This document shows, one piece after another, positions 54,346 to 62,661 of a stretch of DNA of 64,000 nucleotides. The DNA comes from Halorhabdus sp. BNX81 (GTDB taxonomy: Archaea > Halobacteriota > Halobacteria > Halobacteriales > Haloarculaceae): positions 806,001-870,000 of the forward strand of contig NZ_CP107254.1 of NCBI RefSeq assembly GCF_029229925.1, in the 5' to 3' direction. Every line of letters begins with the position of its first letter. Positions within the stretch are counted from its first letter, which is position 1. Below the pieces are notes generated by a model. That model was not told the DNA's origin, did no database searches, and was given only the letters and a program-made list of their open reading frames with translations. Both the position numbers and the translations under genes were made by a program.

Positions 54346-56085
54346 ATGGCCGACTCACAGAAAGACGGCCTCCGGAGTGCGGAGGTCACTGAAGGGGCCG
54401 ACCGCGCTCCCCACCGATCGCTGTTTCGCGCGGCGGGACTGACCGACGAGGAGATCCACAATCCTCACATCGGGATCGCCAACTCCTGGAACGAGATCGT
54501 CCCCGGCCACGTCCACCTGGACGAACTCGCCGAGTACGTCAAGGAAGGCGTCCGCGAGGCTGGCGGGACTCCCCTGGAGTTCAACACTATCGCCGTCGAC
54601 GACGGCATTGCGATGGGTCACGAGGGGATGCGCTCCTCGCTGCCTTCCCGGGAAGTCATCGCCGACTCGGTCGAACTGATGGCCAACGCCCACCAGTTCG
54701 ACGGGATCATCGCGCTGGCGTCCTGCGACAAGATCGTCCCCGGGATGCTGATGGCGATCGCTCGCCTGGACATTCCGGCGATCGTCGTCACCGGCGGGCA
54801 CATGGCCGCCGGCGAGTTCGAGGACGAACCGGCCGACCTCGTGACCGTCTTCGAGGGCGTCAGCCAGTACGAGGAGGGCGAGATGACCGACGACGAACTC
54901 TACGAACTCGAATGCAACGCCTGTCCCGGCGAAGGATCCTGCGCCGGGATGTTCACCGCGAACACGATGGCCTGCGTCACGGAGACGCTCGGACTCTCCT
55001 GGACGGAATGTGCGACCCACGGCGCGACCGACGATCGGAAGTTCGAGATCGCTCGCGAGAGCGGTCGGCAGATTCTCGATCTCGTCCAGAAGGACGTCCG
55101 GCCCTCGGAGTTCCTGACGCGGGAGGCTTTCGAGAACGCCGTGGCTGTCGACCTTGCGCTCGGTGGCTCGACGAACACGATGCTGCACATCCCGGCCATC
55201 GCCCAGGAGGCGGGCCTGGACATCACGCTCACCGATTTCGAGGAGATCGCCGCACGCACGCCCCACCTTGCACACATGAGCCCCGCCGGTCCCTGGCGGA
55301 TGGAACACCTCCGGGAGGACGGTGGCTTGCCGGCCCTCTATCGTCGGATCGAGGATCTCCTCCACCTCGATCTTCCCACCGTCGACGAGAAGACCATCGG
55401 CGAGCGCCTAACGGAAGGCGACGAACCGGGCGAGGTCATCCAGCCCCGCGACGATCCCGTCCACGAGGAGGGCGGCCTGTCAGTGCTCCGGGGGAACCTC
55501 GCGCCCGAGGGCGCGGTCGTCAAATCCGGCGCGATGGACGAGGACATGCACCAATTCGAAGGCCGCGCACGAGTCTTCGAGTCCCAGCAGGCGATGCTCG
55601 ACGCCTACGACGAGGGCGCGATCGAGCCCGGCGACTTCGTGGTCATCCGGTACGAGGGGCCGAAGGGTGGGCCCGGCATGCCCGAGATGCTCGAACCGAC
55701 CTCGAAGATCAGCGGATCACCGCGTCTCTCGGGCGAAGTCGCGCTGCTGACCGACGGCCGCTTCTCGGGCGGCACGCGCGGCGCGGCCATCGGCCACGCC
55801 AGTCCCGAGGCGGCCGCGGGTGGCCCGATCGCCCTGGTCGAAGAGGGTGACACCATTCGGATCGACGTCGACGAGGGCGTGCTGTCGCTGGACGTCTCTG
55901 ACGAGGAGTTGCGCGAGCGGGCCGCCGAGTGGGAACCGCCGGAACTCGAGGCAAGCGGGAATCTCGAACGGTTCGCCGCGATGGCAACTAGCGCCGCCAC
56001 TGGTGGGGTCTTGGAAGTGCCGGACCTGCCGACGCCGTCGATCCAGGTGCCGTCCGATGGCACGTCGACACCGGCGGACGACTGA
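54346..56085 (+). CDS. ilvD: dihydroxy-acid dehydratase
   Basis: 579 residues. Fe-S dehydratase of valine, isoleucine and leucine synthesis. Cluster cysteines in ALASCDKIVPGMLMA and ECNACPGEGSCAGMFTANTM; GGSTNTMLHIPAIAQEAG; PRLSGEVALLTDGRFSGGTR; IGHASPEAAAGGPIALVEEG. Full length, starting MADSQKDGLRSAEVTEG. Convergent with the HTH-10 gene, 6 bp apart. Confidence 0.97.
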   Translation: MADSQKDGLRSAEVTEGADRAPHRSLFRAAGLTDEEIHNPHIGIANSWNEIVPGHVHLDELAEYVKEGVREAGGTPLEFNTIAVDDGIAMGHEGMRSSLPSREVIADSVELMANAHQFDGIIALASCDKIVPGMLMAIARLDIPAIVVTGGHMAAGEFEDEPADLVTVFEGVSQYEEGEMTDDELYELECNACPGEGSCAGMFTANTMACVTETLGLSWTECATHGATDDRKFEIARESGRQILDLVQKDVRPSEFLTREAFENAVAVDLALGGSTNTMLHIPAIAQEAGLDITLTDFEEIAARTPHLAHMSPAGPWRMEHLREDGGLPALYRRIEDLLHLDLPTVDEKTIGERLTEGDEPGEVIQPRDDPVHEEGGLSVLRGNLAPEGAVVKSGAMDEDMHQFEGRARVFESQQAMLDAYDEGAIEPGDFVVIRYEGPKGGPGMPEMLEPTSKISGSPRLSGEVALLTDGRFSGGTRGAAIGHASPEAAAGGPIALVEEGDTIRIDVDEGVLSLDVSDEELRERAAEWEPPELEASGNLERFAAMATSAATGGVLEVPDLPTPSIQVPSDGTSTPADD

Positions 56086-56091
56086 GTCCTG

Positions 56092-56757
56092 TTAGGCTCC
56101 GACCAGCGCCCCCATCACCGCCGATTCCGCCCGTCGGAGGACCGTCGAGGCCGTGCTGCGCGCGACGCCCGCCGCGTCGGCGACCGTCTCCAGCGACGCC
56201 CCTCGGGGCACTTCGTAGTATCCGAGTTCGGCGGCGGTCTCGACGAGTTCGAGCTGACGACCGGTCAACTGGCCGGCGATCGCCCCGTGTCTGCGGTCGA
56301 AGTCGCCCAGCTCCAGCACCTCGACGTCGACGCCCGGACCCGCCTCCAGCTGCTCGACGAGGGTGCTCAGCGAGTCGTCGGTGCCGACGACCGTGATGTG
56401 GGTTCGGGCGCGGCTGTCGTAGACGATCGGCGGCATGACAACGAGGTTCAGGTCGGCGAAGACCGTTCGCCAGACCCGCTCTTCCTCGCGAGTCTCCTGG
56501 CAGACGTAGATGTAGAAGCTTTCATCGTCGATTGGCGTCAGCGTGTACTCGGGAATCGAGTCGACGTCGTCGATCGCCTCGCGGTAGGCTGCCCGGTCGC
56601 CGACCGCGTAGAACAGCGCGTACTCGACGTCGCGGCCGGGCAGGACGTTCCAGGTCAGCAACTCCTCGCGCTCCATGCGGTCGCTCTCCCGGAGGAACTC
56701 CTGCATCGGATGGTGCAACTCCGCCGGCAGGTCCAGCCTGGCACGGAGGTATCGCAT
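56092..56757 (-). CDS. HTH-10 (Bat-type) transcriptional regulator
   Basis: 221 residues. The N-terminal 150 residues form the haloarchaeal bacterio-opsin-activator-like input domain. The C-terminal HTH_10 has LTGRQLELVETAAELGYYEV and ASLETVADAAGVARSTASTV. No PAS or GAF domain, so the input is probably a metabolite or protein. It is divergent from the P450 gene (82 bp between starts), making that gene its likely target (inference). Confidence 0.9.
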   Translation of the reverse strand: MRYLRARLDLPAELHHPMQEFLRESDRMEREELLTWNVLPGRDVEYALFYAVGDRAAYREAIDDVDSIPEYTLTPIDDESFYIYVCQETREEERVWRTVFADLNLVVMPPIVYDSRARTHITVVGTDDSLSTLVEQLEAGPGVDVEVLELGDFDRRHGAIAGQLTGRQLELVETAAELGYYEVPRGASLETVADAAGVARSTASTVLRRAESAVMGALVGA

Positions 56758-56839
56758 GCCCGGGTCGACGGCGGGGGATAATAAATAGCCTAGTGACGTC
56801 GGCCGAGCGCTGGTTGGGCCGCGCGGCTAACGAACAGCC

Positions 56840-58198
56840 ATGGCAGAGACACAGGGGTCGTCGACCGAACGGGGCGAACAGCCGAGTGAGACGCCACCGG
56901 GACCGGGCGGGTTGCCGCTGCTGGGGAACACGCTGGATCTCTATCGCGATCCGTGGGCATTGTACGAGGAGCTGGAATCGTACGGCGATGTCGTCCACTA
57001 TACGGCCGGTGGGAACGACTTCAACGTCGTTCTCGATCCGACTCTCGTCGAGCAGGTATTGTTGACCGATCACGACGCCTACGGCAAGTGGGCGTTGGGA
57101 GACGTCGGCGGCGGTATCGGGAGCGAGGGACTGGTCCTCACGGAGGGCGAGCAGTGGCAGCGCCAGCGCCGGGTGATTCAGGAGGCGTTCACGATGGACC
57201 GAATCAGGGCGTACGGCGACGCGATGGGGCAGTACGCCGCCGAGGCCGTCGAGACGTGGGACGACGGCGAGGAGATCGCGCTGAACGAGGCGTTCTCCCG
57301 GCTCACGCTCCGGATCCTGGCACACTCGCTGTTCGATTTGGACATCGACGCGGAGGCGGGGACGGTCGCCGAGTTCACGCGGACGGTCAACGACCGCATG
57401 GACGTCGACAATCTCACCGCGTTCGTCCCGCTGTGGGTCCCGCTGCCCAGGAACCGCCGGTTCAAGCGGCGCGTCGCGGCCTTCGAATCGTTCGTCGAGG
57501 AGCTGATCGAGCAGCGCCGGGCCGACGCCACCGAGCGCGATGACCTGCTGTCACTCCTGCTGGCCCACGAGGGCGACGGGCTTACCGAGACGGAGATCCG
57601 CGACCAGATGACCACGTTCCTGTTCGCCGGACACGAGACGACCTCGCTGGCGTTGACCTACGCCTGCATGGCACTTGCCACCCATCCTGGTCCACGTGAG
57701 CGGCTGGACCGAGAGTACGAGCGTGTCCTGGATGGCGAGATACCGGACCTCGCGCAGGTCCCGCAGCTGGAGGCGACCGAGCGGGCGATCAAAGAAGCGC
57801 TCAGGCTCTACCCGCCGGTGTACGTCCTCTTTCGGGAGGCCAACCGGGACGTCGAACTCGGCGGCTACCGCGTGCCGTCGGGACAGAAGATCACCGTCCC
57901 GCAGTTCTGGATCCACCGCAAGGAGGCGTTCTATGACGATCCCGACGAGTTCGATCCGAGCCGATGGACAGACGGGTTCGAGGACGAGCTACACGACTAC
58001 GCGTACTTCCCGTTCGGTGGCGGTCCGCGCCACTGCATCGGGATGCGATTCGCCATGCAGGAACTGAAGACAGTGCTCCCGACAGTGCTCCAGCGCGCCG
58101 ACTTCGAGTTGCTCTTGGATCCGGATCCGGAGTTCTCCATGGGGGCGACCCTGCGGCCCGCCGAGGATGTCCGTGTGCGAGTCCGAAAACGGAGCTGA
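56840..58198 (+). CDS. cytochrome P450
   Basis: 452 residues, soluble (no N-terminal membrane helix). I-helix oxygen-activation motif AGHETTS at residues 263-269, ExxR in EALR (319-322), PERF-like region DPSRW, heme loop FGGGPRHCIG with Cys399 as iron ligand. Similar in length and layout to CYP102/CYP4-like single-domain enzymes. It needs separate electron-donor proteins, not encoded nearby. Substrate unknown. Divergent from an HTH-10 regulator. Confidence 0.95.
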   Translation: MAETQGSSTERGEQPSETPPGPGGLPLLGNTLDLYRDPWALYEELESYGDVVHYTAGGNDFNVVLDPTLVEQVLLTDHDAYGKWALGDVGGGIGSEGLVLTEGEQWQRQRRVIQEAFTMDRIRAYGDAMGQYAAEAVETWDDGEEIALNEAFSRLTLRILAHSLFDLDIDAEAGTVAEFTRTVNDRMDVDNLTAFVPLWVPLPRNRRFKRRVAAFESFVEELIEQRRADATERDDLLSLLLAHEGDGLTETEIRDQMTTFLFAGHETTSLALTYACMALATHPGPRERLDREYERVLDGEIPDLAQVPQLEATERAIKEALRLYPPVYVLFREANRDVELGGYRVPSGQKITVPQFWIHRKEAFYDDPDEFDPSRWTDGFEDELHDYAYFPFGGGPRHCIGMRFAMQELKTVLPTVLQRADFELLLDPDPEFSMGATLRPAEDVRVRVRKRS

Positions 58199-58313
58199 AA
58201 TACCGCACGCCTTCGGTCAGAACCCGTCTTCCCACCGGAAGACGCCGTTTCGCTGGACGTTCTCAGTTCACTGTCTTCGCCGAATGGTCCGGAACTGTCC
58301 CTAAGACTTACTA

Positions 58314-58337
58314 TACGCCAGCGTAAAGCATACGTAT
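58314..58337. promoter_or_regulatory. candidate operators of the RHH antitoxin
   Basis: Two short palindromes directly upstream of the antitoxin ATG: TACGC-CA-GCGTA (58314-58325) and ATACGTAT (58330-58337). They lie between a TATA-like CTTACTATA (58307-58315) and the start, where ribbon-helix-helix antitoxins usually bind to repress their own operon. Confidence 0.5.
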
Positions 58338-58634
58338 ATGTCTAACGCGAGTAGCGCGCCCGGCGATGACGAACCGGAGACGGTGCAGATCAACCTCCGG
58401 CTCAGCGAAGCGTTCCTCGAGGACATCGACGCGACCTGGAAGGAGCAGGGGTTCAACTCCCGGAGCGAGTTTCTCCGGTACGCGGCTCGCGACGCGGTGA
58501 AACACCCGGCGTTCTCCCGGGAAGGGTGGAAACAGATCGCGGCGAGCGAACACGAGATGCGGTCGGGCGAGGCGGAACTCGTCTCACGGGACGAGGTGCG
58601 TGCGATGATGGACCGGGACGACGATGCCGAGTGA
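58338..58634 (+). CDS. ribbon-helix-helix antitoxin (CopG family)
   Basis: 98 residues. RHH fold at about 15-55: ETVQINLRLSEAFLEDIDAT, then FNSRSEFLRYAARDAV. The C-terminal acidic part (GEAELVSRDEVRAMMDRDDD) would neutralise the toxin. The stop overlaps the toxin start by 11 bases. Complete and apparently intact. Confidence 0.9.
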   Translation: MSNASSAPGDDEPETVQINLRLSEAFLEDIDATWKEQGFNSRSEFLRYAARDAVKHPAFSREGWKQIAASEHEMRSGEAELVSRDEVRAMMDRDDDAE

Positions 58635-58911
58635 CGGTGACTGGACCTGGACGTTCACACCACGGGCCGCCGATCAGTTCAACAACCTCGATGCACACGT
58701 GCAGGATCGGATCGTCTCGAAACTCGACGATGTCGTCGACGGGGCGTGGCGCGATCCCGACGACTTTCTGGAACCACTGACCGGCGGGCCGTTCTCGAAA
58801 CTCCGTGTCGGGCAGTACCGCCTCGCCTGCGTGCTTGACTGAGATCAGTTCGTCCTCGAAGTCCACCGGATCGAACACCGGAGTGGGGCGTACAAGGCTG
58901 ACGACGACTAG
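58624..58911 (+). pseudogene. RelE/ParE-type toxin gene with premature stop
   Basis: Reads WTWTFTPRAADQFNNLDAHV, LTGGPFSKLRVGQYRLACVL, then TGA at 58840-58842, and continues in frame as DQFVLEVHRIEHRSGAYKAD to a TAG at 58909-58911. The full product would be about 95 residues, normal for RelE toxins; the stop removes the last strand with the R-H-R-x-x-x-Y residues expected to carry activity. One base change (for example CGA to TGA) explains it. The stop overlaps the aminopeptidase stop. Confidence 0.75.
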
Positions 58912-59999
58912 AACTCTTCTTCCCACCGGAAGACGCCGTTCCGCTGGATCACCTCGCCGTCGACCGACAGCGTCGCGTCCTCGCTCGTGTCGGCGATCAG
59001 GTCGACGTGGATCGCGCTGTCGTTGCCGGATTCGCCCTCGGGCAGACAGGCGTCGTAGGCCCGGCCCAGCGCCAGATGGAGCGTCTCGGCCATCTTCTCG
59101 TCGAAGAGGATATTGTCCGTGTAGCGGTCGATGCCGCGATTCATCCCCACCCCGAGTTCGCCGAGCCGACGAGCGCCAGCGTCGGTCTCCAGTAGCGCTG
59201 CCAGCGTCTCCTCGCCGGCCGCGGCCGCGTGCTCGACGACTTCGCCGTCCTCGAAGACGAGGTGAACGTCCCGCAATCTCGTCCCCCGGACCGTCATCGG
59301 CACGTCGAAAGTGACCTCGCCCTCGGCGTCGGCGGGTGCGGTGAAGACCTCGCCGCTGGGGAGGTTATGGGAGTCGTAGGCCACGGAGGCGGCGCTGTTG
59401 ACTGCTGTCCGCCCCGCGATCGAGAGCGTGAGGTCGGTGCCGGGGGCGTCGATGTGGACCTTGTCGCCCTCGTCGAGGATCGTCTTGAGTCGGTCCATCT
59501 CCGCAGCGAGTGATTCCCAGTCCCGGAGGGTGGCGTCGTAGACGAATTCTCGGTACTCCTCGAAGGCCATGCCGGCCCCCTGGGCGAGCGCGCGTGTTGG
59601 GTGCAACGTTGAGACCCAGTCGGTCGCCAGGCGCGCTTCTCGGACCTCCTCGCGGGCGCGGGCGAACGCCTGCTGACGGTCGTCTGGCACGTCGGCCATC
59701 CCGGCCGTGTTTCGGGTCCCCTTCAGCACGAGGACGCTGTCGGCGTTCTCATAGAGTGCTTGCTCGTAGTCTGGATCGGCGTCAAAATCGTCGTCGTGCG
59801 CTTGGAGATACGCACGCTGAATCTCGTCAGAGCGATAGACGTTCACCAGGTTCGCGCCTCGCTCGCCGAGTTGTTCGGCCACCGCGACAGCGAGATCGTG
59901 TGCGCCCTCGTCGACCGAAAGAACGACGTCGTCACCCGACTCGATGCGGGCGCTCCAGTCGACCAGCACTGCGGCGTGTTCGTGGATGCGATCGTCCAT
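58908..59999 (-). CDS. M29 family aminopeptidase
   Basis: 363 residues starting MDDRIHEHAAVLVDWSARIE. Thermophilic metalloaminopeptidase family: NVYRSDEIQRAYLQ, HIDAPGTDLTLSIAGR, NLPSGEVFTAPADAEGEVTF, ELGVGMNRGIDRYTDNILFD, HVDLIADT. Metal ligands Glu/His are present in these segments. Cytosolic. Its last 39 bp are duplicated at 58219-58257 on the far side of the toxin-antitoxin module. Confidence 0.92.
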   Translation of the reverse strand: MDDRIHEHAAVLVDWSARIESGDDVVLSVDEGAHDLAVAVAEQLGERGANLVNVYRSDEIQRAYLQAHDDDFDADPDYEQALYENADSVLVLKGTRNTAGMADVPDDRQQAFARAREEVREARLATDWVSTLHPTRALAQGAGMAFEEYREFVYDATLRDWESLAAEMDRLKTILDEGDKVHIDAPGTDLTLSIAGRTAVNSAASVAYDSHNLPSGEVFTAPADAEGEVTFDVPMTVRGTRLRDVHLVFEDGEVVEHAAAAGEETLAALLETDAGARRLGELGVGMNRGIDRYTDNILFDEKMAETLHLALGRAYDACLPEGESGNDSAIHVDLIADTSEDATLSVDGEVIQRNGVFRWEEEF

Positions 60000-60106
60000 G
60001 CCGGCTGCACGGGCGACGGCGGTAAAACGACGGCGGATGGTCGTCACACAGCCAGTCCGTCGCGAGTTACGCTTTTTTGCTCGAATCGCTTACGTTCGAT
60101 CGAACC

Positions 60107-60601
60107 ATGTCGTGGCGCAGTCGTTTGCAGGGTCGCCAGACACAGTTTTACATCGAGTTCCTCTACGGCTTCCTGTTTATCGCCGGGTTCGCGCTGCTCA
60201 TGTTCCAGTTCGATCCCCGCGTCGCCGCGTTCGAAGGGGGGCTCGTGATCGGCTACATCCTCCGCGTCTGGGAGAAGATGTCCATCTACGAGCGCATCAT
60301 CGAAGAGCGTGTTTCGGAAGCCGCGGAGTCCCAGGTCGAGGCCGAACTCGACGAACAGGTTCCCGAGGAGGTCCAGACCGAACTACAGGAACAGGTCCCG
60401 GCGGAAGTCGAGACGGAACTCGACGACCAGGTGCAAGCACAGGTGACGGACGAACTCGAAGAACAGGTCGAGGCACAGGTGTCAGACGAGGTCGAAACCG
60501 AACTCGACGACCGGCTGGATGACCGGCTTGACGAGGACTCGCGGGCGAGGACCGAGGCGGCCGAGTCCGCAACTACTGATACTGGGTCTAGTACCGAGTG
60601 A
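60107..60601 (+). CDS. membrane protein with periodic coiled-coil tail
   Basis: 164 residues. Two membrane helices (about 18-37 and 44-60, FLYGFLFIAGFALLMFQF) then a long acidic coiled coil (residues 68-145) with a repeating pattern of about 12 residues, such as EAELDEQVPEEVQTELQEQV. The tail is Ser/Thr/Glu-rich. No known family. Possibly a structural or tethering protein at the inner membrane face (inference). Confidence 0.72.
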   Translation: MSWRSRLQGRQTQFYIEFLYGFLFIAGFALLMFQFDPRVAAFEGGLVIGYILRVWEKMSIYERIIEERVSEAAESQVEAELDEQVPEEVQTELQEQVPAEVETELDDQVQAQVTDELEEQVEAQVSDEVETELDDRLDDRLDEDSRARTEAAESATTDTGSSTE

Positions 60602-60646
60602 GGCGGTGCGGACGAACCCCTCGGTTCCTCTTATCGGGTACTCCCG

Positions 60647-61129
60647 TCAGACGACGACGATCGCGCCTTTCATCCCCTGGATTCTGTGGGGGTCACAGAC
60701 GTACAGGTAGGTTCCTGACTCCTCGAAGGTGTAGGCGTAGGTTTCGCTGTCACTGTTGACCTGGGGGCCGCTATACAGCGGTTCCTGGTCATCAGGCGAG
60801 GCAACGTTGTGAGCGCCGCCACGCCCGTTCCACTCCCAGACGATCGTCGTCCCCGGACTGATCGCGACGACGGCGGGGTCGAATGCCAGGTACCCGGTAT
60901 TCCCGCGGGCACCGACGGTAACCGAGACTTCGTCCGCGTCAGTTCGTTCGACGCCGGTCCCGTCGAAATTGCTCGTGTTCGAGAGATACTCTTCGGCTTC
61001 GTCCGGCACGTCAGTGTATTCGGGGTAGTCGCTTTCGGTGGATTCGCTCGGGTCGTCGCTCGAGCAACCGGCCAGTGATCCACCAGCAATGCCACCGATC
61101 GCAGCGAGCACCGCCCGTCGTCGTACCAT
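60647..61129 (-). CDS. halocyanin-like blue copper lipoprotein
   Basis: 160 residues. Tat-type signal MVRRRAVLAAIGGIAGGSLA with lipobox Cys22. Copper ligands in cupredoxin order: His107 (GGAHNV), Cys145 and His148 (YVCDPHRI), Met153 (QGMKGAIVVV). It carries electrons outside the membrane. The membrane side lacks a partner oxidase gene here. Confidence 0.93.
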   Translation of the reverse strand: MVRRRAVLAAIGGIAGGSLAGCSSDDPSESTESDYPEYTDVPDEAEEYLSNTSNFDGTGVERTDADEVSVTVGARGNTGYLAFDPAVVAISPGTTIVWEWNGRGGAHNVASPDDQEPLYSGPQVNSDSETYAYTFEESGTYLYVCDPHRIQGMKGAIVVV

Positions 61130-61208
61130 GTCGATAACCTACGGTCGCCGGGATTCAAAACCGCGTCGTTCACTACAAAACCGACAGTCACTTTTCGACC
61201 GTGCTGTC

Positions 61209-61508
61209 TCACGGGGTCACGCCGCCGCCGGCGTCACCCACGTACAGCGCATAGAGGACGACAAGAAACCCGGCCGCCGAGAGGCTACTTTCGATGCCGA
61301 TGCAGGCACCGAAATCGAACGATCCGAACTGGTGGAGGAGCCCCCCGGCGAGTGTCCCGGTTGCGACGAGTCCGAGGCCGAGGGTAAGCGTCCGAAGGGA
61401 GGTCGAGCCGGTCCGTCGATAGGCCTGATAGGCCAGATACGTAAGGATGCCCGTACACCCGAGGACGATCATCTCCGCCACAGTGACGACAACCACACTA
61501 CTTTGCAT
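61209..61508 (-). CDS. DUF7521-like membrane protein
   Basis: 99 residues with three predicted membrane helices: ILTYLAYQAYRRTGSTSLRT marks the family end of helix 1, then GLGLVATGTLAGGLLHQ and SLSAAGFLVVLYALY. Paralogue of the gene at 61584-61865 (same YLAYxAYRRTxSxSL motif). 75 bp apart. Function unknown. Confidence 0.78.
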   Translation of the reverse strand: MQSSVVVVTVAEMIVLGCTGILTYLAYQAYRRTGSTSLRTLTLGLGLVATGTLAGGLLHQFGSFDFGACIGIESSLSAAGFLVVLYALYVGDAGGGVTP

Positions 61509-61583
61509 TATCTCTCCGTATCGGGATACTCCACACGCTGGCCGGATATAAACCGCCGTCAGTTACCACCTCTTGGGAACGTC

Positions 61584-61865
61584 TCACTCGGCGGCGTACA
61601 GCGAGTAGACGATGACAATGAATCCGCCCGCGGTCAATCCGGATTCCAGTATGACACTCGCTTCGAGCCCCAACGAGAAGATCTGGTTTCCGGCCCCGGC
61701 GAGGAACGCGCCGAGTGTAATCACGCCGAATCCAAGCGCGAGCGAACCCAGTGACTGTGACCGGGTTCGCCTGTAGGCCCGGTAGGCGAGAAACGTTATC
61801 AGGCCACCCAACAGCAGGATGAGCGTCTTCAGTGCGATGACGGTTATCGAGGCGTGGGGACTCAT
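61584..61865 (-). CDS. DUF7521-like membrane protein, second copy
   Basis: 93 residues, three membrane helices, similar throughout to the neighbouring 99-residue protein: FLAYRAYRRTRSQSLGSLAL, LGAFLAGAGNQIFSL, GLTAGGFIVIVYSLYA. The start ATG at 61865 overlaps the regulator's stop (ATGA), so it is translationally coupled to it. Such regulator-membrane pairs recur in haloarchaea. Confidence 0.8.
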   Translation of the reverse strand: MSPHASITVIALKTLILLLGGLITFLAYRAYRRTRSQSLGSLALGFGVITLGAFLAGAGNQIFSLGLEASVILESGLTAGGFIVIVYSLYAAE

Positions 61866-62239
61866 GTTTCTTTGCGAACCTCCGACCACAGGGTTTCGAG
61901 GCGTTCGTCGGCTGTCTGGGCCCGACGAGCGATCTTGACCTCACACTCGCGATCGTCCGAGAGGCCGATGATGACCTCCTCGAACGCGATCTCGTAGGTA
62001 CTTGCGTGCTGACCGTCCGGCCTGATTTCGACGCCCTCTGTCAACAGCGACGCCTCCGTCAATAGATCGAGTTTCCGGTAGGTGGTCGACAGCGGGATGT
62101 CGCTCGCGTCGGAGATCTCCGAAGCTGTCATGGGTTCGTCGAGCTCCTCGACGATCCGGCGACACTCCGGATCGTCGAGTGCGTCGAGAACGGCCTGCAG
62201 ATCGGGAGATTCGTCGGCTGCAAACGGATCGCGGACCAT
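61862..62239 (-). CDS. ArsR-type winged-helix regulator
   Basis: 125 residues starting MVRDPFAADESPDLQAVLDA. Winged HTH: LDDPECRRIVEELDEPMTAS, EISDASDIPLSTTYRKLDLL, TEGVEIRPDG wing. First gene of the operon with two DUF7521-like proteins. Controls them and itself by inference. Confidence 0.88.
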   Translation of the reverse strand: MVRDPFAADESPDLQAVLDALDDPECRRIVEELDEPMTASEISDASDIPLSTTYRKLDLLTEASLLTEGVEIRPDGQHASTYEIAFEEVIIGLSDDRECEVKIARRAQTADERLETLWSEVRKET

Positions 62240-62661
62240 TTCATTCCGACCCTCCCCGTCCTCTCGGGAATGCGGGTCCGGAATGGATGGGGATGGCACG
62301 CGTTCGTCGAGACCGGTGCATATCACAGATTCGGCGCTTCACGGGAATTTGTGTTTCGGTTCGTCTCCCCTCACTCTTTCGTTACCGGATCGTCGAGCAT
62401 CGCCGTCCTGACCGCTCGACACTGGCGAATCTCGACAGGGGATTCTATGCCAGTAATCGAAACGCTTCCTGGTTGTTTTGGCTTGCAAAAACCTCTCTAC
62501 TTTGTGACGATAACGGTCCTGGATGCGGAAAATGTTGCCGGTTGTCCGATACAGATCCACCGATAGAATTCTTCTCGCGGGTGCATCAAAGCGATCCCTC
62601 GCGTTCCCAGCGAGTGAGAATCAGCAGGATTGGTTTGTAGGTTCCTGGAGAAGTACGGGCG
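62240..62661. other. intergenic region before the Htur_1727-type gene
   Basis: 422 bp with no supported gene. Small open frames on both strands lack family features. A TATA-like GGTTTGTAGG (about 62631-62640) lies some 25 bp upstream of the ATG at 62662, fitting a leaderless transcript. Confidence 0.4.

Larger units (their letters stand above)
58219..58948. repeat. 39-bp direct repeat bracketing the toxin-antitoxin module
   Basis: 58219-58257 and 58910-58948 match at 36 of 39 positions. The right copy is the 3' end of the M29 aminopeptidase gene (minus strand, encoding QRNGVFRWEEEF and stop). The left copy encodes QRNGVFRWEDGF and a stop, the tail of a second aminopeptidase copy whose body is absent. 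Only the module lies between the copies. Confidence 0.75.
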
